Of a stretch of DNA of 48,972 nt, positions 28,648 to 38,778 are shown piece after piece. Position 1 is the stretch's first letter. The number at the start of each line of letters is the position of its first letter. The notes beneath the pieces are model-generated. The model searched no databases, had not been told where the DNA came from, and saw nothing but the letters and a program-made list of their open reading frames with translations. This DNA is from Bacillota bacterium. Its GTDB lineage: Bacteria; Bacillota_I; Bacilli_A; RF39; UBA660. The position numbers and the translations under genes are program-made. The stretch lies in the NCBI GenBank assembly GCA_015059305.1, contig SVAQ01000010.1, positions 1-48,972 of the forward strand. The letters are read 5' to 3'.

Positions 28648-28726
28648 AATTAAAGTATATCAAAAAAACATATAAAATAAAAGAATTATTAATTAATGAT
28701 TAATATAATTGTCAAAATGTCAGTTA

Positions 28727-28755
28727 TTGAACTTCTAAATAAAGTTAGTTATAAT
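28727..28755 (+). promoter_or_regulatory. murC promoter
   Basis: TTGAAC (28727-28732), a 17-base spacer and TATAAT (28750-28755); SD AGAGGTG precedes ATG at 28781. Confidence 0.85.
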
Positions 28756-28780
28756 ATAACTGTGTTAAAGAGGTGCACAT

Positions 28781-30139
28781 ATGTTTACAAACAAAAAAAT
28801 TCATATGATTGGAATCGGAGGCGTTTCGATGAGCGGAATTGCCGATATTCTCCTTTCATACAACTGTGAAATAACTGGCTATGACGCTAAAGAAAGCGAT
28901 CTTACAAAACGCTTAATAGAAAAAGGTGTTAAAGTAAGTTATGAAATTAATCTAGAAAATGTTGATAACGCCGATATTATTATTTATACAGCTGCTATCA
29001 AAGACGATAACGATGAACTTGCATACGCTAAAAAACAAAAGAAAGAATTATATGAAAGAAGTGTTTTCTTCGGCTTAATGATGAAAAATTATAAAAATGT
29101 TCTTTGTATCAGCGGAACGCATGGTAAAAGTACTACAAGCGGTATGGTAAGTTCAATTTTCTTAGAAGCAGAACTTAACCCCACTATTCAAATTGGCGCA
29201 ATATTACCCAAAATTCAAGGGAATGACTTTGTAGGAGATAAAGAATATTTCATCGCTGAAGCCTGTGAATATGTAGATAGTTTCTTAGATTTTTTTCCTA
29301 CTGCGGAAATTATTTTAAATATTGATAATGATCATTTAGACTATTTTGGAAATTTAGATAATATTATTCATTCATTTAATCGATATACTAAGTTACTTCC
29401 AGAAAATGGAATTCTAGTTATTAATGCGGATGATGAAAATACCTTAATTGCCACAAGAGACGTTAACAAAAAAATTACTTATGGATTAGAAAATACGGCT
29501 AATTATATGGCTAAAAATATAAATTTTAATGAATTTGGACATCCAAATTATGATCTATATATAAATAACGAAATGATAACAACAGTTGAATTAAGCGTAA
29601 GTGGTTATCATAACGTATATAACTCCCTTGCGGCAATCGCCCTTTCCCATCAATACATTTCTGATTTAGAAATTATTAAAAAAGCCCTTAAAGAATATCG
29701 TGGCGTAGGAAGACGATTTGAACTTTTAGGCAGTTATAACGAATGCTCAGTATACGATGATTATGCTCACCATCCTAGCGAAATAAAAACAACATATGAA
29801 TCTGTTAAGAAAACTAAACACAATGAAAATTGGGCTATTTTCCAACCACATACTTATTCAAGGACAAAAGACCATTTAAAAGAATTTGCTGAAGTTTTAG
29901 CTAACTTTGATCATATTGTTATCGCCGAAATTTACGCAGCTCGTGAAGAAAATATTTATAATGTTCATAGCGAAGATATTGTTAAATTAATTAAAGAAAA
30001 AGGAAATAATAATGTTGTCTATATTGATACATTTGATAAAATTGAAAATTACATTAGAGAAAATGTTCAACCAGGAGACTTAATTATAACTATCGGCGCT
30101 GGTCCTGTAAATGAAGTTGCTAAAGCACTAGTTAAATAA
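28781..30139 (+). CDS. murC: UDP-N-acetylmuramate-L-alanine ligase
   Basis: A 452-residue Mur ligase. The N-terminal GIGGVSMSGIA binds the UDP-sugar, the P-loop SGTHGKSTT holds ATP, and DDYAHHPSE and PHTYSRT near the C-terminus mark MurC rather than MurD/E/F. It adds L-alanine to UDP-MurNAc, the first amino acid of the peptidoglycan stem, in the cytoplasm. Its presence shows that this organism makes a wall, unlike true Mollicutes. It starts its own operon and is followed 11 bases later by a small membrane protein. No other mur gene lies nearby. Confidence 0.97.
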   Translation: MFTNKKIHMIGIGGVSMSGIADILLSYNCEITGYDAKESDLTKRLIEKGVKVSYEINLENVDNADIIIYTAAIKDDNDELAYAKKQKKELYERSVFFGLMMKNYKNVLCISGTHGKSTTSGMVSSIFLEAELNPTIQIGAILPKIQGNDFVGDKEYFIAEACEYVDSFLDFFPTAEIILNIDNDHLDYFGNLDNIIHSFNRYTKLLPENGILVINADDENTLIATRDVNKKITYGLENTANYMAKNINFNEFGHPNYDLYINNEMITTVELSVSGYHNVYNSLAAIALSHQYISDLEIIKKALKEYRGVGRRFELLGSYNECSVYDDYAHHPSEIKTTYESVKKTKHNENWAIFQPHTYSRTKDHLKEFAEVLANFDHIVIAEIYAAREENIYNVHSEDIVKLIKEKGNNNVVYIDTFDKIENYIRENVQPGDLIITIGAGPVNEVAKALVK

Positions 30140-30150
30140 GGAGCTATGTT

Positions 30151-30669
30151 ATGTCAAAGAAAAAAAGAGGTTTTACATTCATCATTTTAGGAATCGTTTT
30201 AGTTATTGTAGGTTTATTTATTATGTATATGTTAAGACTTGAACAAAAGAAACATTTTGATGAACTTTATAATAGTAAAAAAATATTAACTGTGGAATAC
30301 GGAATTATTCCTCCTGAAGAAATATTTTTAGAAAAAAATTCATTATTTAAGAAAATTGATCAAGAAAATTACTACTTTCTACATATTACCGAAGATAATA
30401 CATTATTTACCTATTATCTAGATTGGTACTATTCATTTGATCCTTTAAAAGGATATAACATTGTTCACGAAATAAAATTAAAGGACGAAGTTGTTAAAAA
30501 TCTTATGAATGATATTAAGGAAAAAGAACGCGAAAGTTTATATGCTACAGTAGAAAATGAATATGTAGTTTTGCATCACGATGATAAAGAAACATATATT
30601 AAACACAATGATTTACAACTAATACTACAATCCTATGATTTAATGTTAAGTATAAAAAAAGGAAATTGA
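30151..30669 (+). CDS. Single-pass membrane protein, unknown function
   Basis: A 172-residue protein with one N-terminal transmembrane helix (residues about 8-27, then RLEQKK) and about 140 outward-facing residues rich in K/E/Y and mixed beta/helix. I see no catalytic motif. It begins 11 bases after murC with a strong SD (AAGGAG), so it is co-transcribed and may be linked to cell-wall synthesis, an inference from location only. The terminator at 30661-30720 overlaps its last codons. Confidence 0.75.
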   Translation: MSKKKRGFTFIILGIVLVIVGLFIMYMLRLEQKKHFDELYNSKKILTVEYGIIPPEEIFLEKNSLFKKIDQENYYFLHITEDNTLFTYYLDWYYSFDPLKGYNIVHEIKLKDEVVKNLMNDIKEKERESLYATVENEYVVLHHDDKETYIKHNDLQLILQSYDLMLSIKKGN

Positions 30670-30720
30670 ATTTTGTTGTCTTTTTATAAGGAGTACATCA
30701 AAATATCAATTTCCTTTTTT
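30661..30720 (+). terminator. Terminator of murC operon with long loop
   Basis: GGAAATTGA pairs with TCAATTTCC and ATTTTG with CAAAAT, a nearly continuous stem of about 15 bp, followed by a run of T. The unpaired middle (30676-30698) contains AAGGAG. The stem includes the stop codon of the upstream gene. Confidence 0.8.
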
Positions 30721-30733
30721 ATGCAAAATTTAT

Positions 30734-30763
30734 AAAAAACTTGAAAGGTTAATATTTCCAAGT
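30734..30763 (-). terminator. Terminator of the addA operon
   Basis: On the minus strand ACTTGGAAA and TTTCAAGT form a stem with one bulge, followed by six T, just after the addA stop. Confidence 0.7.
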
Positions 30764-30764
30764 C

Positions 30765-33700
30765 TTATAATTTCATTAATTCATCATCTATGATTGAATA
30801 TAAATACATTTTAATAGGCATATCATAAATACTATTTAAATAATCAAAATATACTTTTAACTGATCTTTATACTTTTCATCTTGGATGTTTTTTAATTTA
30901 TAATCCACAATTTTTATTTCATTATCTTCGATAAGTACTAAGTCAATAATTCCATGATAAGTAATATTATCCTTTTCAAAAATAAATTCATGCTCTTTAT
31001 AAACCTTAGTTTTATCAGTTATATTTAGTCTTTTAACAAAATTTGATAATTTATCGTAATATGGATTATCTAAAGCAAGATTTAAAAAATCAGCATTTTC
31101 AAATATTTCATGCATCATTGTACCGTAATTTAAGGTATTTTGCACTTCTTTAGTTATTAGCTCATTAATAGTTTTTGAAGCATGCTTTTCACTAACTTCA
31201 TGATTATCAACGTTAATATTATGATACTTTATAATTTCGCTATTTTTTTTAGTTTCCTCATTTATTTTATTAACTCCTAGATAATCTTTAGTAATATCAA
31301 TATCCTTTAGATTAATATTAGTAATCGCCCCCATTAAATTCCCTTTTATAGAATTTAAAATATCCAAAAAAGAGTTATACTTTCGGCGACGAGCATATTC
31401 TACTACCCCATTGGATGTCATACCATCTTCATCAAGACTTGTTACAATAATCATCTTTTCCTTAGCTCTTGTTACCGCTACATAAAAAAGTCTAATTCTT
31501 TCAGAAATGTTATCGATTACATATTTATTTTTAAGAAGATCTTTTAAAATTAAAGAACCAATGCCTTCTTTAAAAAATGGAGTAATAATCCCATATTTAT
31601 TATCGTATACAAATCTTTCTTTAATATCACTATTATTAAAAGCTTTATGATATCCTGAAAAATAGCATATTGGAAATTCTAATCCTTTAGATTTATGAAT
31701 ATTCATAATTTTAACACTTGGCACTCCAGAGGTAATAACTTTATAGGATATTTCATAATTACTTTCTATCATCTTAGTTATATAGTCTTTAAACATATAC
31801 GGAGTATATCCAGAATCAGATAAATTGCTAGCAATGGTTAAAAGATTATCAAGTTTAATAATTGTATCATCTATATTACCGATTTTTATTGCATTTTCAT
31901 ATATATTAAACCTATCTATTATTTCATTTAATATTTCATAATTATTTAATGTTTCAAGATTCTTACTAATTTGTTCGCATTTGAAATAAATTTCCGTATT
32001 AAAATATGTTTTATCTTTTATTATTCTAAATATTTCATTATCTGGCCAACTACACAAAAATGAACGTGCAATACTCACAAAGGAATATCTAAATTCTTGG
32101 TCAAAATTATGATCTTTTATTTTTAAAATCATATTTAAAATATTATTAAAAAGCATGATGTCTGTTTCATTAGTTAATTTCTTATCTTCATAAATTACCA
32201 AAGGGATTTGTAAATATTCAAAAATTTTCTTATAAGTTGGAAAATTAGTTCCCCTATCCATAATAATACAAAAATCTTCAGGTTTTACTTTTCGTAAAAC
32301 ACCTGATGCTTTGTCTATTACTTCATAACCTTCACTTATTTTTTTCTTGATATCCTTACCAATGATAAAAGCTTCAATTTCTTCCTTTGTAAATTTTCCT
32401 TCTTCATCTTGATAGTTTAAAATTTCTAAGTCTGAATTTTGTGATATATTTTTATTTTCTTCATAACTAATATTACCAAATACCATTTGATGACTTTTTT
32501 TATAATCAGCTCCTCCTAAAAGGTTATCCATAATTAAATTAAAAATATGATTAATCCCATTTAAGACTTCACCGCGAGAACGAAAGTTTTTAAGTAAATC
32601 AATTTTATAGCCGCCATCATTTTGACTATATTTATCATACTTATTTTTAAAGATACTTGGATTAGCATTTCTAAAACCATAAATTGATTGTTTAATATCA
32701 CCAACCATATAAACATTATCATTAGCAATAAGACTTATAAATTCTTCTTGCAAATCATTTGTATCTTGATATTCATCAACCATAATTTCTTTATAAAAAT
32801 CTTTTAGTTCATCACAAATTTCCTTGTTGTTTTTTAAAAGATCAATTGCCATAAGTTCAATATCCGTAAACTCATATAAATCATTTTCTTTTTTATAAAT
32901 ATCTATTTCTTTATTAAACTTTTTAATTATTTTAATAATTGCTTTGACATAATCTTGCGATATCATAAAAGATTCATATATTTCTTCCTCATTTGCAAAA
33001 CGTACAAATTCTTTGATATTTTTTAACGCTAAATCAATTTGCTCTTTAAACTCTTTAATTTCATCACTACCCCGAGGTCTTCGTGGTAAAGTTGGAGATA
33101 TATATTTTTTTATCTCATCATAAGTCTTAGCTTTTATTAGTCCCTCTAAGGCTTTATTCATATCCTCGGAATAATCATAATAATCACTGTCAGAAATAAA
33201 ATATAATGCAGTTTCTATATCTTTTATTTCGTTATTAATAAGACTTAAATACTCATTTAGATATTCTGTTAACTTATTTTGACTAAAATTATTATCTAAA
33301 TAATCTTCTAGATACTTATCTTTATCACTTTTCAATTCTAAAGAATTAATAATTTTTAAAATTGATGCTTTTAAAGATTTATCATTTTTAACACAAAAAT
33401 CATTTATTAATTTTAAAAATTCGGGACTAGCTTCTTCATAAAATGAATCAAAAACTTTTTCAAGAGTTTCTTCTTTCAAAAGATTAATAATTCCACTATC
33501 AACAATGCTAAGCGATGGGGATACATTGATTAAATAATGATACTTTTTAACAAGAGATAAAGTAAAAGAGTCAAAAGTTGTAATGTAACTACTATCTAGA
33601 TAGTCTAAATTATCCTTTAAATCATCATGTTCAGAAATTTTCTTTCTAATGCGATCTTTCATTTCTCCTGCGGCAGCATTCGTAAATGTTAGTATCAAAA

Positions 33701-33848
33701 GCTCATTAATTTTAATTCCTTGTTTTAATTTATGAATTACTCTTTCCGTTAATACGGCAGTTTTTCCAGAACCAGCTCCTGCCGAAACAATAATGTTAGT
33801 GCCACTTTTTTCGATAGCTTCAAGTTGCTGTGCTGTCCATCTAGGCAT
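30765..33848 (-). CDS. addA: ATP-dependent helicase/nuclease subunit A
   Basis: A 1027-residue UvrD-like helicase fused to a RecB-type nuclease. Walker A GAGSGKT lies at 24-30, Walker B VDEYQDTN follows, the motif VI-like VAVTRAKEK lies near residue 690, and the C-terminal nuclease motif is GIIDLVLIEDNEIKIVDYK (Asp and Lys ligands). With AddB it unwinds and resects double-strand ends until Chi, then loads RecA. It is shorter than the approximately 1200 residues of Bacillus AddA. ATG at 33848 (SD AGGTGG) is chosen over the GTG at 33860. It overlaps addB by 8 bases. Confidence 0.96.
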   Translation of the reverse strand: MPRWTAQQLEAIEKSGTNIIVSAGAGSGKTAVLTERVIHKLKQGIKINELLILTFTNAAAGEMKDRIRKKISEHDDLKDNLDYLDSSYITTFDSFTLSLVKKYHYLINVSPSLSIVDSGIINLLKEETLEKVFDSFYEEASPEFLKLINDFCVKNDKSLKASILKIINSLELKSDKDKYLEDYLDNNFSQNKLTEYLNEYLSLINNEIKDIETALYFISDSDYYDYSEDMNKALEGLIKAKTYDEIKKYISPTLPRRPRGSDEIKEFKEQIDLALKNIKEFVRFANEEEIYESFMISQDYVKAIIKIIKKFNKEIDIYKKENDLYEFTDIELMAIDLLKNNKEICDELKDFYKEIMVDEYQDTNDLQEEFISLIANDNVYMVGDIKQSIYGFRNANPSIFKNKYDKYSQNDGGYKIDLLKNFRSRGEVLNGINHIFNLIMDNLLGGADYKKSHQMVFGNISYEENKNISQNSDLEILNYQDEEGKFTKEEIEAFIIGKDIKKKISEGYEVIDKASGVLRKVKPEDFCIIMDRGTNFPTYKKIFEYLQIPLVIYEDKKLTNETDIMLFNNILNMILKIKDHNFDQEFRYSFVSIARSFLCSWPDNEIFRIIKDKTYFNTEIYFKCEQISKNLETLNNYEILNEIIDRFNIYENAIKIGNIDDTIIKLDNLLTIASNLSDSGYTPYMFKDYITKMIESNYEISYKVITSGVPSVKIMNIHKSKGLEFPICYFSGYHKAFNNSDIKERFVYDNKYGIITPFFKEGIGSLILKDLLKNKYVIDNISERIRLFYVAVTRAKEKMIIVTSLDEDGMTSNGVVEYARRRKYNSFLDILNSIKGNLMGAITNINLKDIDITKDYLGVNKINEETKKNSEIIKYHNINVDNHEVSEKHASKTINELITKEVQNTLNYGTMMHEIFENADFLNLALDNPYYDKLSNFVKRLNITDKTKVYKEHEFIFEKDNITYHGIIDLVLIEDNEIKIVDYKLKNIQDEKYKDQLKVYFDYLNSIYDMPIKMYLYSIIDDELMKL

Positions 33849-36219
33849 TTTTATCACCACCTAAAAAATCCAAATTCTCCACTTCATCTAAAATTTTATA
33901 ATTCTCTTCTTTTCTAAAACATAAATCTCTAAATTTACAGTACTTACATCCTACATCGTTAAAATAGCCAATCTTTTTAGGATTTATATCAAATTTTGCA
34001 TTTAATATATCACTAATTGCTCCATCAATATTCTTTTCTGTTAAATCTATTAACTTATCTATTTGTTCTTCATTAAGTACTTTGGAATAGCTTGAAAAAT
34101 TACCATCAGCTTTAGTTTTCATTCCTTTTATAATTTCACTATTATTAAATGTATCATCAAATTTTCCCAAATAATCCGCATCACTTAGGGAATACCCCAT
34201 GAGTTTCAAATTATCCTTTTTCTGAGAATCATAAGATTTATTTAATGTTCTTGTAATATCTTTATCTAAAATATATTGCAAATAAAAACCTACGAATTTA
34301 GGATTAACAAATAAATTAGAATTCTTAACTAAATATAAGTAAATTGGAAGTTGTAAACTTAATCCATAAGGAACATATTTTAGTTCAATATCGATAAAAC
34401 CTGTTTTGTAATCAATTATTGATACAAGCGTATTATTACCATTTTCTTTATATAAAATTTTATCGACAAAACCAATAAATTCAACGTTTACTCCATCGCG
34501 TGATTTATCAATCACAATATTCTTTTCATATAACATTTTATCCATGCTAATATGTTTATTTTGCTCTTTTAAAACATCAATGACATAATTAATATCATTA
34601 ATTACTTTATTTACAAAAAATCTTTCTTTAATACTTAAAACTTTATTATGGTCTTTAATATAATTATTAACTTCATCTGTTACATTTAAATTATAAATAA
34701 AACATTTTTCTAAAACATCATGAAAAATCGACCCAATAAAAGCCTCGAAACTCTCTTCATATTTATCTAATTTTAAAATATTAGCAATATAATACCTAAA
34801 TGCGCACTTATTATAATTATTTAAAGATGAATATGATAATACTAAGCGCTTATTTAAATATTCCTTTAAAAGAGTACTATCAATTTTAGTATATTTGTTA
34901 TCATATGTACCATAGCCAATATCTTTTAAAGTATTTTGATAAATATAATAATTATCTTCAAGATCACCATATTTTAAATAGTTATCAATTTTTCTTGCAT
35001 AGTTAATCTTATCATTTAATAAAGAATAACTTTCAAGTAGATTGTTTGGCCCTTTTTCTACTTTTAAATTAAGAGTATCAATTAAAAAGGATGGATAAAA
35101 TTCATTTTTATCTGATTTTAATTTATACGTTATAACCAAATTTTTTATATTTTTAATTTTACTAATTGTATAATTCTTTATTTCTTTATTAATTTCCGTA
35201 ATCGACTTTGCATTTACTTCATATTTAATATTATCAGTGATATAACTTTCGTCTTTTAAAAGTTTAGGAATATTTCCAGTATTAAAATTCATCAAAAAAA
35301 CATATTCATCAGTAAACGGTTCATTATAATCTACTATTTCAACATAGTTTTTTAAATTGAAGTTACTAATATTTGTATTTTTTAAATCATGAACAATTAA
35401 TTCTTTTACCTTGTTAAAATCATCAATAAAGACATATTTATTGCATATATCAATAATTTTATTAACAATTTTACTATCTTTATTCTTTATACTTTCTAAA
35501 GCTTTATATAAATTACTATCATAATTTTCTAAAAAAGTTTGGGTAATTAAATTACTATATAAAGTATTTTTATAAGGAACTTTTACGGGAATATTATAAA
35601 ATTTGAAAATCCTAGTAAGCGTATTATAATAATCTTCACTAATATTTGCTATTTTAATTTTATTTATCTCTACCCCAGATATAATTAATTTACAAATTTC
35701 TTTTGCAACATAATTAACTTCTTCTTCAAGAAAGGTAAATTCGTATACTTTATTTACCCCATATTCACTATCATCGGTATATATTACTGCATTCAAACTA
35801 TTAAATATTTCTAATTCATAATTATCTAAATATTCATATCCCCATACAATAAAATTAAACTTACTAATACTTTGTTTAAAGTCACTATCATAAGTAAGCA
35901 AATGATTTTCATCTAGTTCTTTTTTTAAATAAACCAGTCTTTGTAATTTAGATGATATATATTTATTTTTATCACATATGTAATATAAATTATTTAAATG
36001 CATTTTAGCAATATCAACCTTTAGATTATATTTGGAAATTAGATAAAACAAAGTTTTTTCATCAAAGGAAAATAAATATTTCTTTAAAAATTCCTTCTTA
36101 GTAAAAAATTTTACATTTAAAAAAAGTTTTTGATTGCTAAGTTCTTTCAAAAGCTTTTTCTTATAATTATTTTCACAAATGATTACAGTATTATCCTTTA
36201 TTTCATCGATTATTTTCAT
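33841..36219 (-). CDS. addB: ATP-dependent nuclease subunit B, compact
   Basis: A 792-residue AddB-like nuclease. The N-terminal two-thirds is helicase-derived but lacks a Walker A. The C-terminus has the PD-(D/E)xK nuclease (GSIFHDVLEK, then FIGFVDKI and IIDYKTG) and the iron-sulfur cysteines: one in NNYNKCAFRYY and a CxxCx5C set in GCKYCKFRDLC, as in AddB. It is well below the roughly 1160 residues of Bacillus AddB. It works with AddA in recombinational repair. ATG at 36219 overlaps the end of dus by 17 bases and has GAGG upstream. Confidence 0.94.
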   Translation of the reverse strand: MKIIDEIKDNTVIICENNYKKKLLKELSNQKLFLNVKFFTKKEFLKKYLFSFDEKTLFYLISKYNLKVDIAKMHLNNLYYICDKNKYISSKLQRLVYLKKELDENHLLTYDSDFKQSISKFNFIVWGYEYLDNYELEIFNSLNAVIYTDDSEYGVNKVYEFTFLEEEVNYVAKEICKLIISGVEINKIKIANISEDYYNTLTRIFKFYNIPVKVPYKNTLYSNLITQTFLENYDSNLYKALESIKNKDSKIVNKIIDICNKYVFIDDFNKVKELIVHDLKNTNISNFNLKNYVEIVDYNEPFTDEYVFLMNFNTGNIPKLLKDESYITDNIKYEVNAKSITEINKEIKNYTISKIKNIKNLVITYKLKSDKNEFYPSFLIDTLNLKVEKGPNNLLESYSLLNDKINYARKIDNYLKYGDLEDNYYIYQNTLKDIGYGTYDNKYTKIDSTLLKEYLNKRLVLSYSSLNNYNKCAFRYYIANILKLDKYEESFEAFIGSIFHDVLEKCFIYNLNVTDEVNNYIKDHNKVLSIKERFFVNKVINDINYVIDVLKEQNKHISMDKMLYEKNIVIDKSRDGVNVEFIGFVDKILYKENGNNTLVSIIDYKTGFIDIELKYVPYGLSLQLPIYLYLVKNSNLFVNPKFVGFYLQYILDKDITRTLNKSYDSQKKDNLKLMGYSLSDADYLGKFDDTFNNSEIIKGMKTKADGNFSSYSKVLNEEQIDKLIDLTEKNIDGAISDILNAKFDINPKKIGYFNDVGCKYCKFRDLCFRKEENYKILDEVENLDFLGGDKNA

Positions 36220-37198
36220 TAATTACAACCTCGTTATAATAGTTATCTAATATCATTTCAATTTCTTTTTGAGTTTTAGCTTTACATATTTTATTTTTTA
36301 TAGAAGCGTTACCAGGCATTCCTTTTAAATAATATAAAAAATGTGTTCTTATTTCTAAAACCGCAGATCCCTCACCCTTTTCAAATACCAGATCATTTAG
36401 GTGTCTTTTCATCATGATTATTCTTTCTTTAAAAGTTACTTCTTGAGGTAAACTACCATCTTTAAGATAATTTACGCAATCTTTTACCAGCCATGGATTC
36501 CCTAATAAACCGCGACCAATCATTACCCCTTGACATCCAGTTTCGTCAAGCATTCTTTTAGCATCGTAACACGATAGAACATCACCGTTTCCAATTACGG
36601 GAATTGAAACAGCATTAACTACTTCTTTAATTAAATTCCAATCTGCTTGACCAGAATAACCTTGTGCTCTAGTCCTTGCATGAAGAGTAATTGCACTTGC
36701 ACCGGCTTTTTCACAAATTTGCGCAACCTCAACACAATTTATACTTTTTTCATCCCAGCCAGCTCTAATTTTAACTGTAACTGGAACTGGTACAGCATTG
36801 ACAACATTGCTAACAATTTCATAAATCTTAGCAGGATTTTTTAAAAGCGCACTTCCTGCTTGATTTTTAATAGCAACTTTAGGTACTGGGCATCCCATAT
36901 TAATATCAATAATATCTGGATGCATAATTTCATAAACTTTTTTTGCTGCCGTTACAAAACTATTTAAATCGCTACCAAAAATTTGTTGTGATATTGGTCT
37001 TTCTTTTTCATCCATTTCTAGTAGTTTGATAGTTTTTTCATTTCCAAATAAAATTGCTTTATCAGAAACCATTTCCCCTACAACTAAAGAAGCTCCATAT
37101 TCTTTACAAATCATTCTAAAAGTTTTGTTAGAAATACCAGCCATCGGAGCTACAATTATTGGTCCTGATATTTCGACTCCCCCAATAAAAAAACTCAT
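36203..37198 (-). CDS. dusB: tRNA-dihydrouridine synthase (DusB type)
   Basis: A 331-residue FMN enzyme that reduces uridines in the D-loop of tRNA. Seen: APMAGISNKTFR at the start, DINMGCPVPK with the active-site Cys, KIRAGWDE, TLHARTRAQGYSG and IGNGDV, then GVMIGRGLLGNPW. The C-terminal helical tRNA-binding part is present. The DusB assignment (rather than DusA/C) is by overall pattern. Its ATG overlaps the pduL stop (ATGA), and its end overlaps addB, so it is part of the long minus operon. Confidence 0.95.
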   Translation of the reverse strand: MSFFIGGVEISGPIIVAPMAGISNKTFRMICKEYGASLVVGEMVSDKAILFGNEKTIKLLEMDEKERPISQQIFGSDLNSFVTAAKKVYEIMHPDIIDINMGCPVPKVAIKNQAGSALLKNPAKIYEIVSNVVNAVPVPVTVKIRAGWDEKSINCVEVAQICEKAGASAITLHARTRAQGYSGQADWNLIKEVVNAVSIPVIGNGDVLSCYDAKRMLDETGCQGVMIGRGLLGNPWLVKDCVNYLKDGSLPQEVTFKERIIMMKRHLNDLVFEKGEGSAVLEIRTHFLYYLKGMPGNASIKNKICKAKTQKEIEMILDNYYNEVVINENNR

Positions 37199-37755
37199 AT
37201 AATCAAAGTTCCTTTAATATCGCCTTGTAATAAAAATGCACAGGCATCGTCAGTATCAACATGAGCCTCAAAATAGGCATTATCACTTATTTTGATATAG
37301 GCATCAATTATTCCTGAGCGATCTCCATCAATTCTTATTTGGACTTTTTGTTTATCAACTACTTTATATTTTTCTGCTAATTGCGGTGTCATATGAATAT
37401 GTCTTTGTGCTATTATACAAGCATTTAATGTTACAGTTCCTTTTGCTGTTTTTAATGTTATTTGTTCAGCGTTTTCTAAATCTCCACTAGCTCTAACCGG
37501 AGGATTTATCTTTAATTTCAAGGAATCTTTCCGAGATATTTCTACCTGATTGTATGTTCTAAATGGGCCTAAAACTTTTACTCCTGATATTTCATTATCA
37601 CCAACACAAATCGTTAATGTCTGTTTTGAGGCAAATTCTCCAGTTTGATTTAAGGGACGTTCAAATTCCAATTCTTCATCAAATAACATTTCATAAATCT
37701 CTTTTGTTAAATGAACATGACGATTACTTACACCAATACTTATTTTTTCTTCCAT
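37195..37755 (-). CDS. pduL: Phosphate propanoyl/acetyltransferase, PduL type
   Basis: A 186-residue PduL-family enzyme that exchanges CoA for phosphate on acyl-CoA, an alternative to Pta. The metal-binding histidines are visible in SNRHVHLT and AQRHIHMT. A third conserved segment near EAHVDTDDA completes the site. No microcompartment shell genes and no N-terminal encapsulation peptide are visible, so it probably serves cytosolic acetate formation, making acetyl phosphate for ATP. ATG at 37755 follows AAAGGAG. It is 13 bases after the acyltransferase. Confidence 0.93.
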   Translation of the reverse strand: MEEKISIGVSNRHVHLTKEIYEMLFDEELEFERPLNQTGEFASKQTLTICVGDNEISGVKVLGPFRTYNQVEISRKDSLKLKINPPVRASGDLENAEQITLKTAKGTVTLNACIIAQRHIHMTPQLAEKYKVVDKQKVQIRIDGDRSGIIDAYIKISDNAYFEAHVDTDDACAFLLQGDIKGTLII

Positions 37756-37768
37756 GATTACTACTCCT

Positions 37769-38776
37769 TTATATATAGTTTTTAATAAGTGGGATTTTCT
37801 TAAGTAAAGATACCACTAATACACTAATTATTGCTAAAATTATAACACAAATCGGAATTCCAATAAATGATATTATATCTTCATATAAAAATATATCCAT
37901 TAAAATATTTAATAAAATACCATGAACTAAATACACACCAAAAGAATATGGCGAAACAAAAGAAATTAAATTATTCTTTTTATCAGCAATATTAAAATAA
38001 ATTAAAATAAAACTTGAGATAGAACTTAACATTATAAAAATGCTTCGGTAAGCTAAGAAATTATCATAATACATATTTCTACTAATTGAATTAGCATAAG
38101 TAAGACCAATTGTAAATAATAAAGATATTATTAAGACTATTAGAAAATGAACATTATACTTCTTAAACGCAATTTTATCTTTGTACTTGTAAATAAGATA
38201 TCCTACGATAAAATAGCCTAAATAATATGTACCACTGATAATTGGAACCAAATAATTAATATCTAATTTTACAAATAATTTTAGGATATATAATCCACCA
38301 TTTAAAATAAGCCAAAGTGTTACAAAAATCTTTTCTAGATGAAAATCCATACCATCTACCAAAATCTTAATAAATGGTAAAGCAATATAAAGAGCAATAA
38401 TAGCATACATAAACCATAGCATACTTCTTTCAGGGCTAGTTATTAATCCAATATAATTAATATCTGTTTGTTTCATATAAAAAATATCCCACACTAAATA
38501 CACTATAGTAAAAATAATTAATGTAATTATCATTTTATAAATTCTTTGCCGATTCTTCTTTTCATCATATTCTTTACTTAGTAATAACGCCCCACTAATC
38601 ATAAAGAAAATTGGCACACTTATTCTCGCTAAAGCATTAAAAATTACAGCCCCAAAATAAGAAAGGCTACTAATAGTACTAAATGCTCGACAATAGTAAT
38701 TAGCAACATGAATTACAATTACTAAAAACATAGATAATACACGTAAACAATCTAATTTATAATCTATTTTTTTCAT
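37769..38776 (-). CDS. Acyltransferase 3 family membrane protein
   Basis: A 335-residue polytopic membrane protein with about ten hydrophobic helices. The start DCLRVLSMFLVIVIHVA matches the acyltransferase-3 (OafA/WecH-like) signature R-x(8-10)-H. Members transfer acetyl or other acyl groups to sugars, peptidoglycan or teichoic acids at the membrane. The substrate is not readable here. ATG at 38776 starts two bases after a 34-codon peptide gene and has no SD of its own, so it relies on translational coupling. It lies in the long envelope/repair operon. Confidence 0.87.
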   Translation of the reverse strand: MKKIDYKLDCLRVLSMFLVIVIHVANYYCRAFSTISSLSYFGAVIFNALARISVPIFFMISGALLLSKEYDEKKNRQRIYKMIITLIIFTIVYLVWDIFYMKQTDINYIGLITSPERSMLWFMYAIIALYIALPFIKILVDGMDFHLEKIFVTLWLILNGGLYILKLFVKLDINYLVPIISGTYYLGYFIVGYLIYKYKDKIAFKKYNVHFLIVLIISLLFTIGLTYANSISRNMYYDNFLAYRSIFIMLSSISSFILIYFNIADKKNNLISFVSPYSFGVYLVHGILLNILMDIFLYEDIISFIGIPICVIILAIISVLVVSLLKKIPLIKNYI

Positions 38777-38778
38777 AT

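Noticed and set aside
30661..30720. Small gene in the loop of the murC terminator, using its AAGGAG
   Set aside because: No start codon with a sensible frame follows the SD-like bases; the terminator explains the segment.
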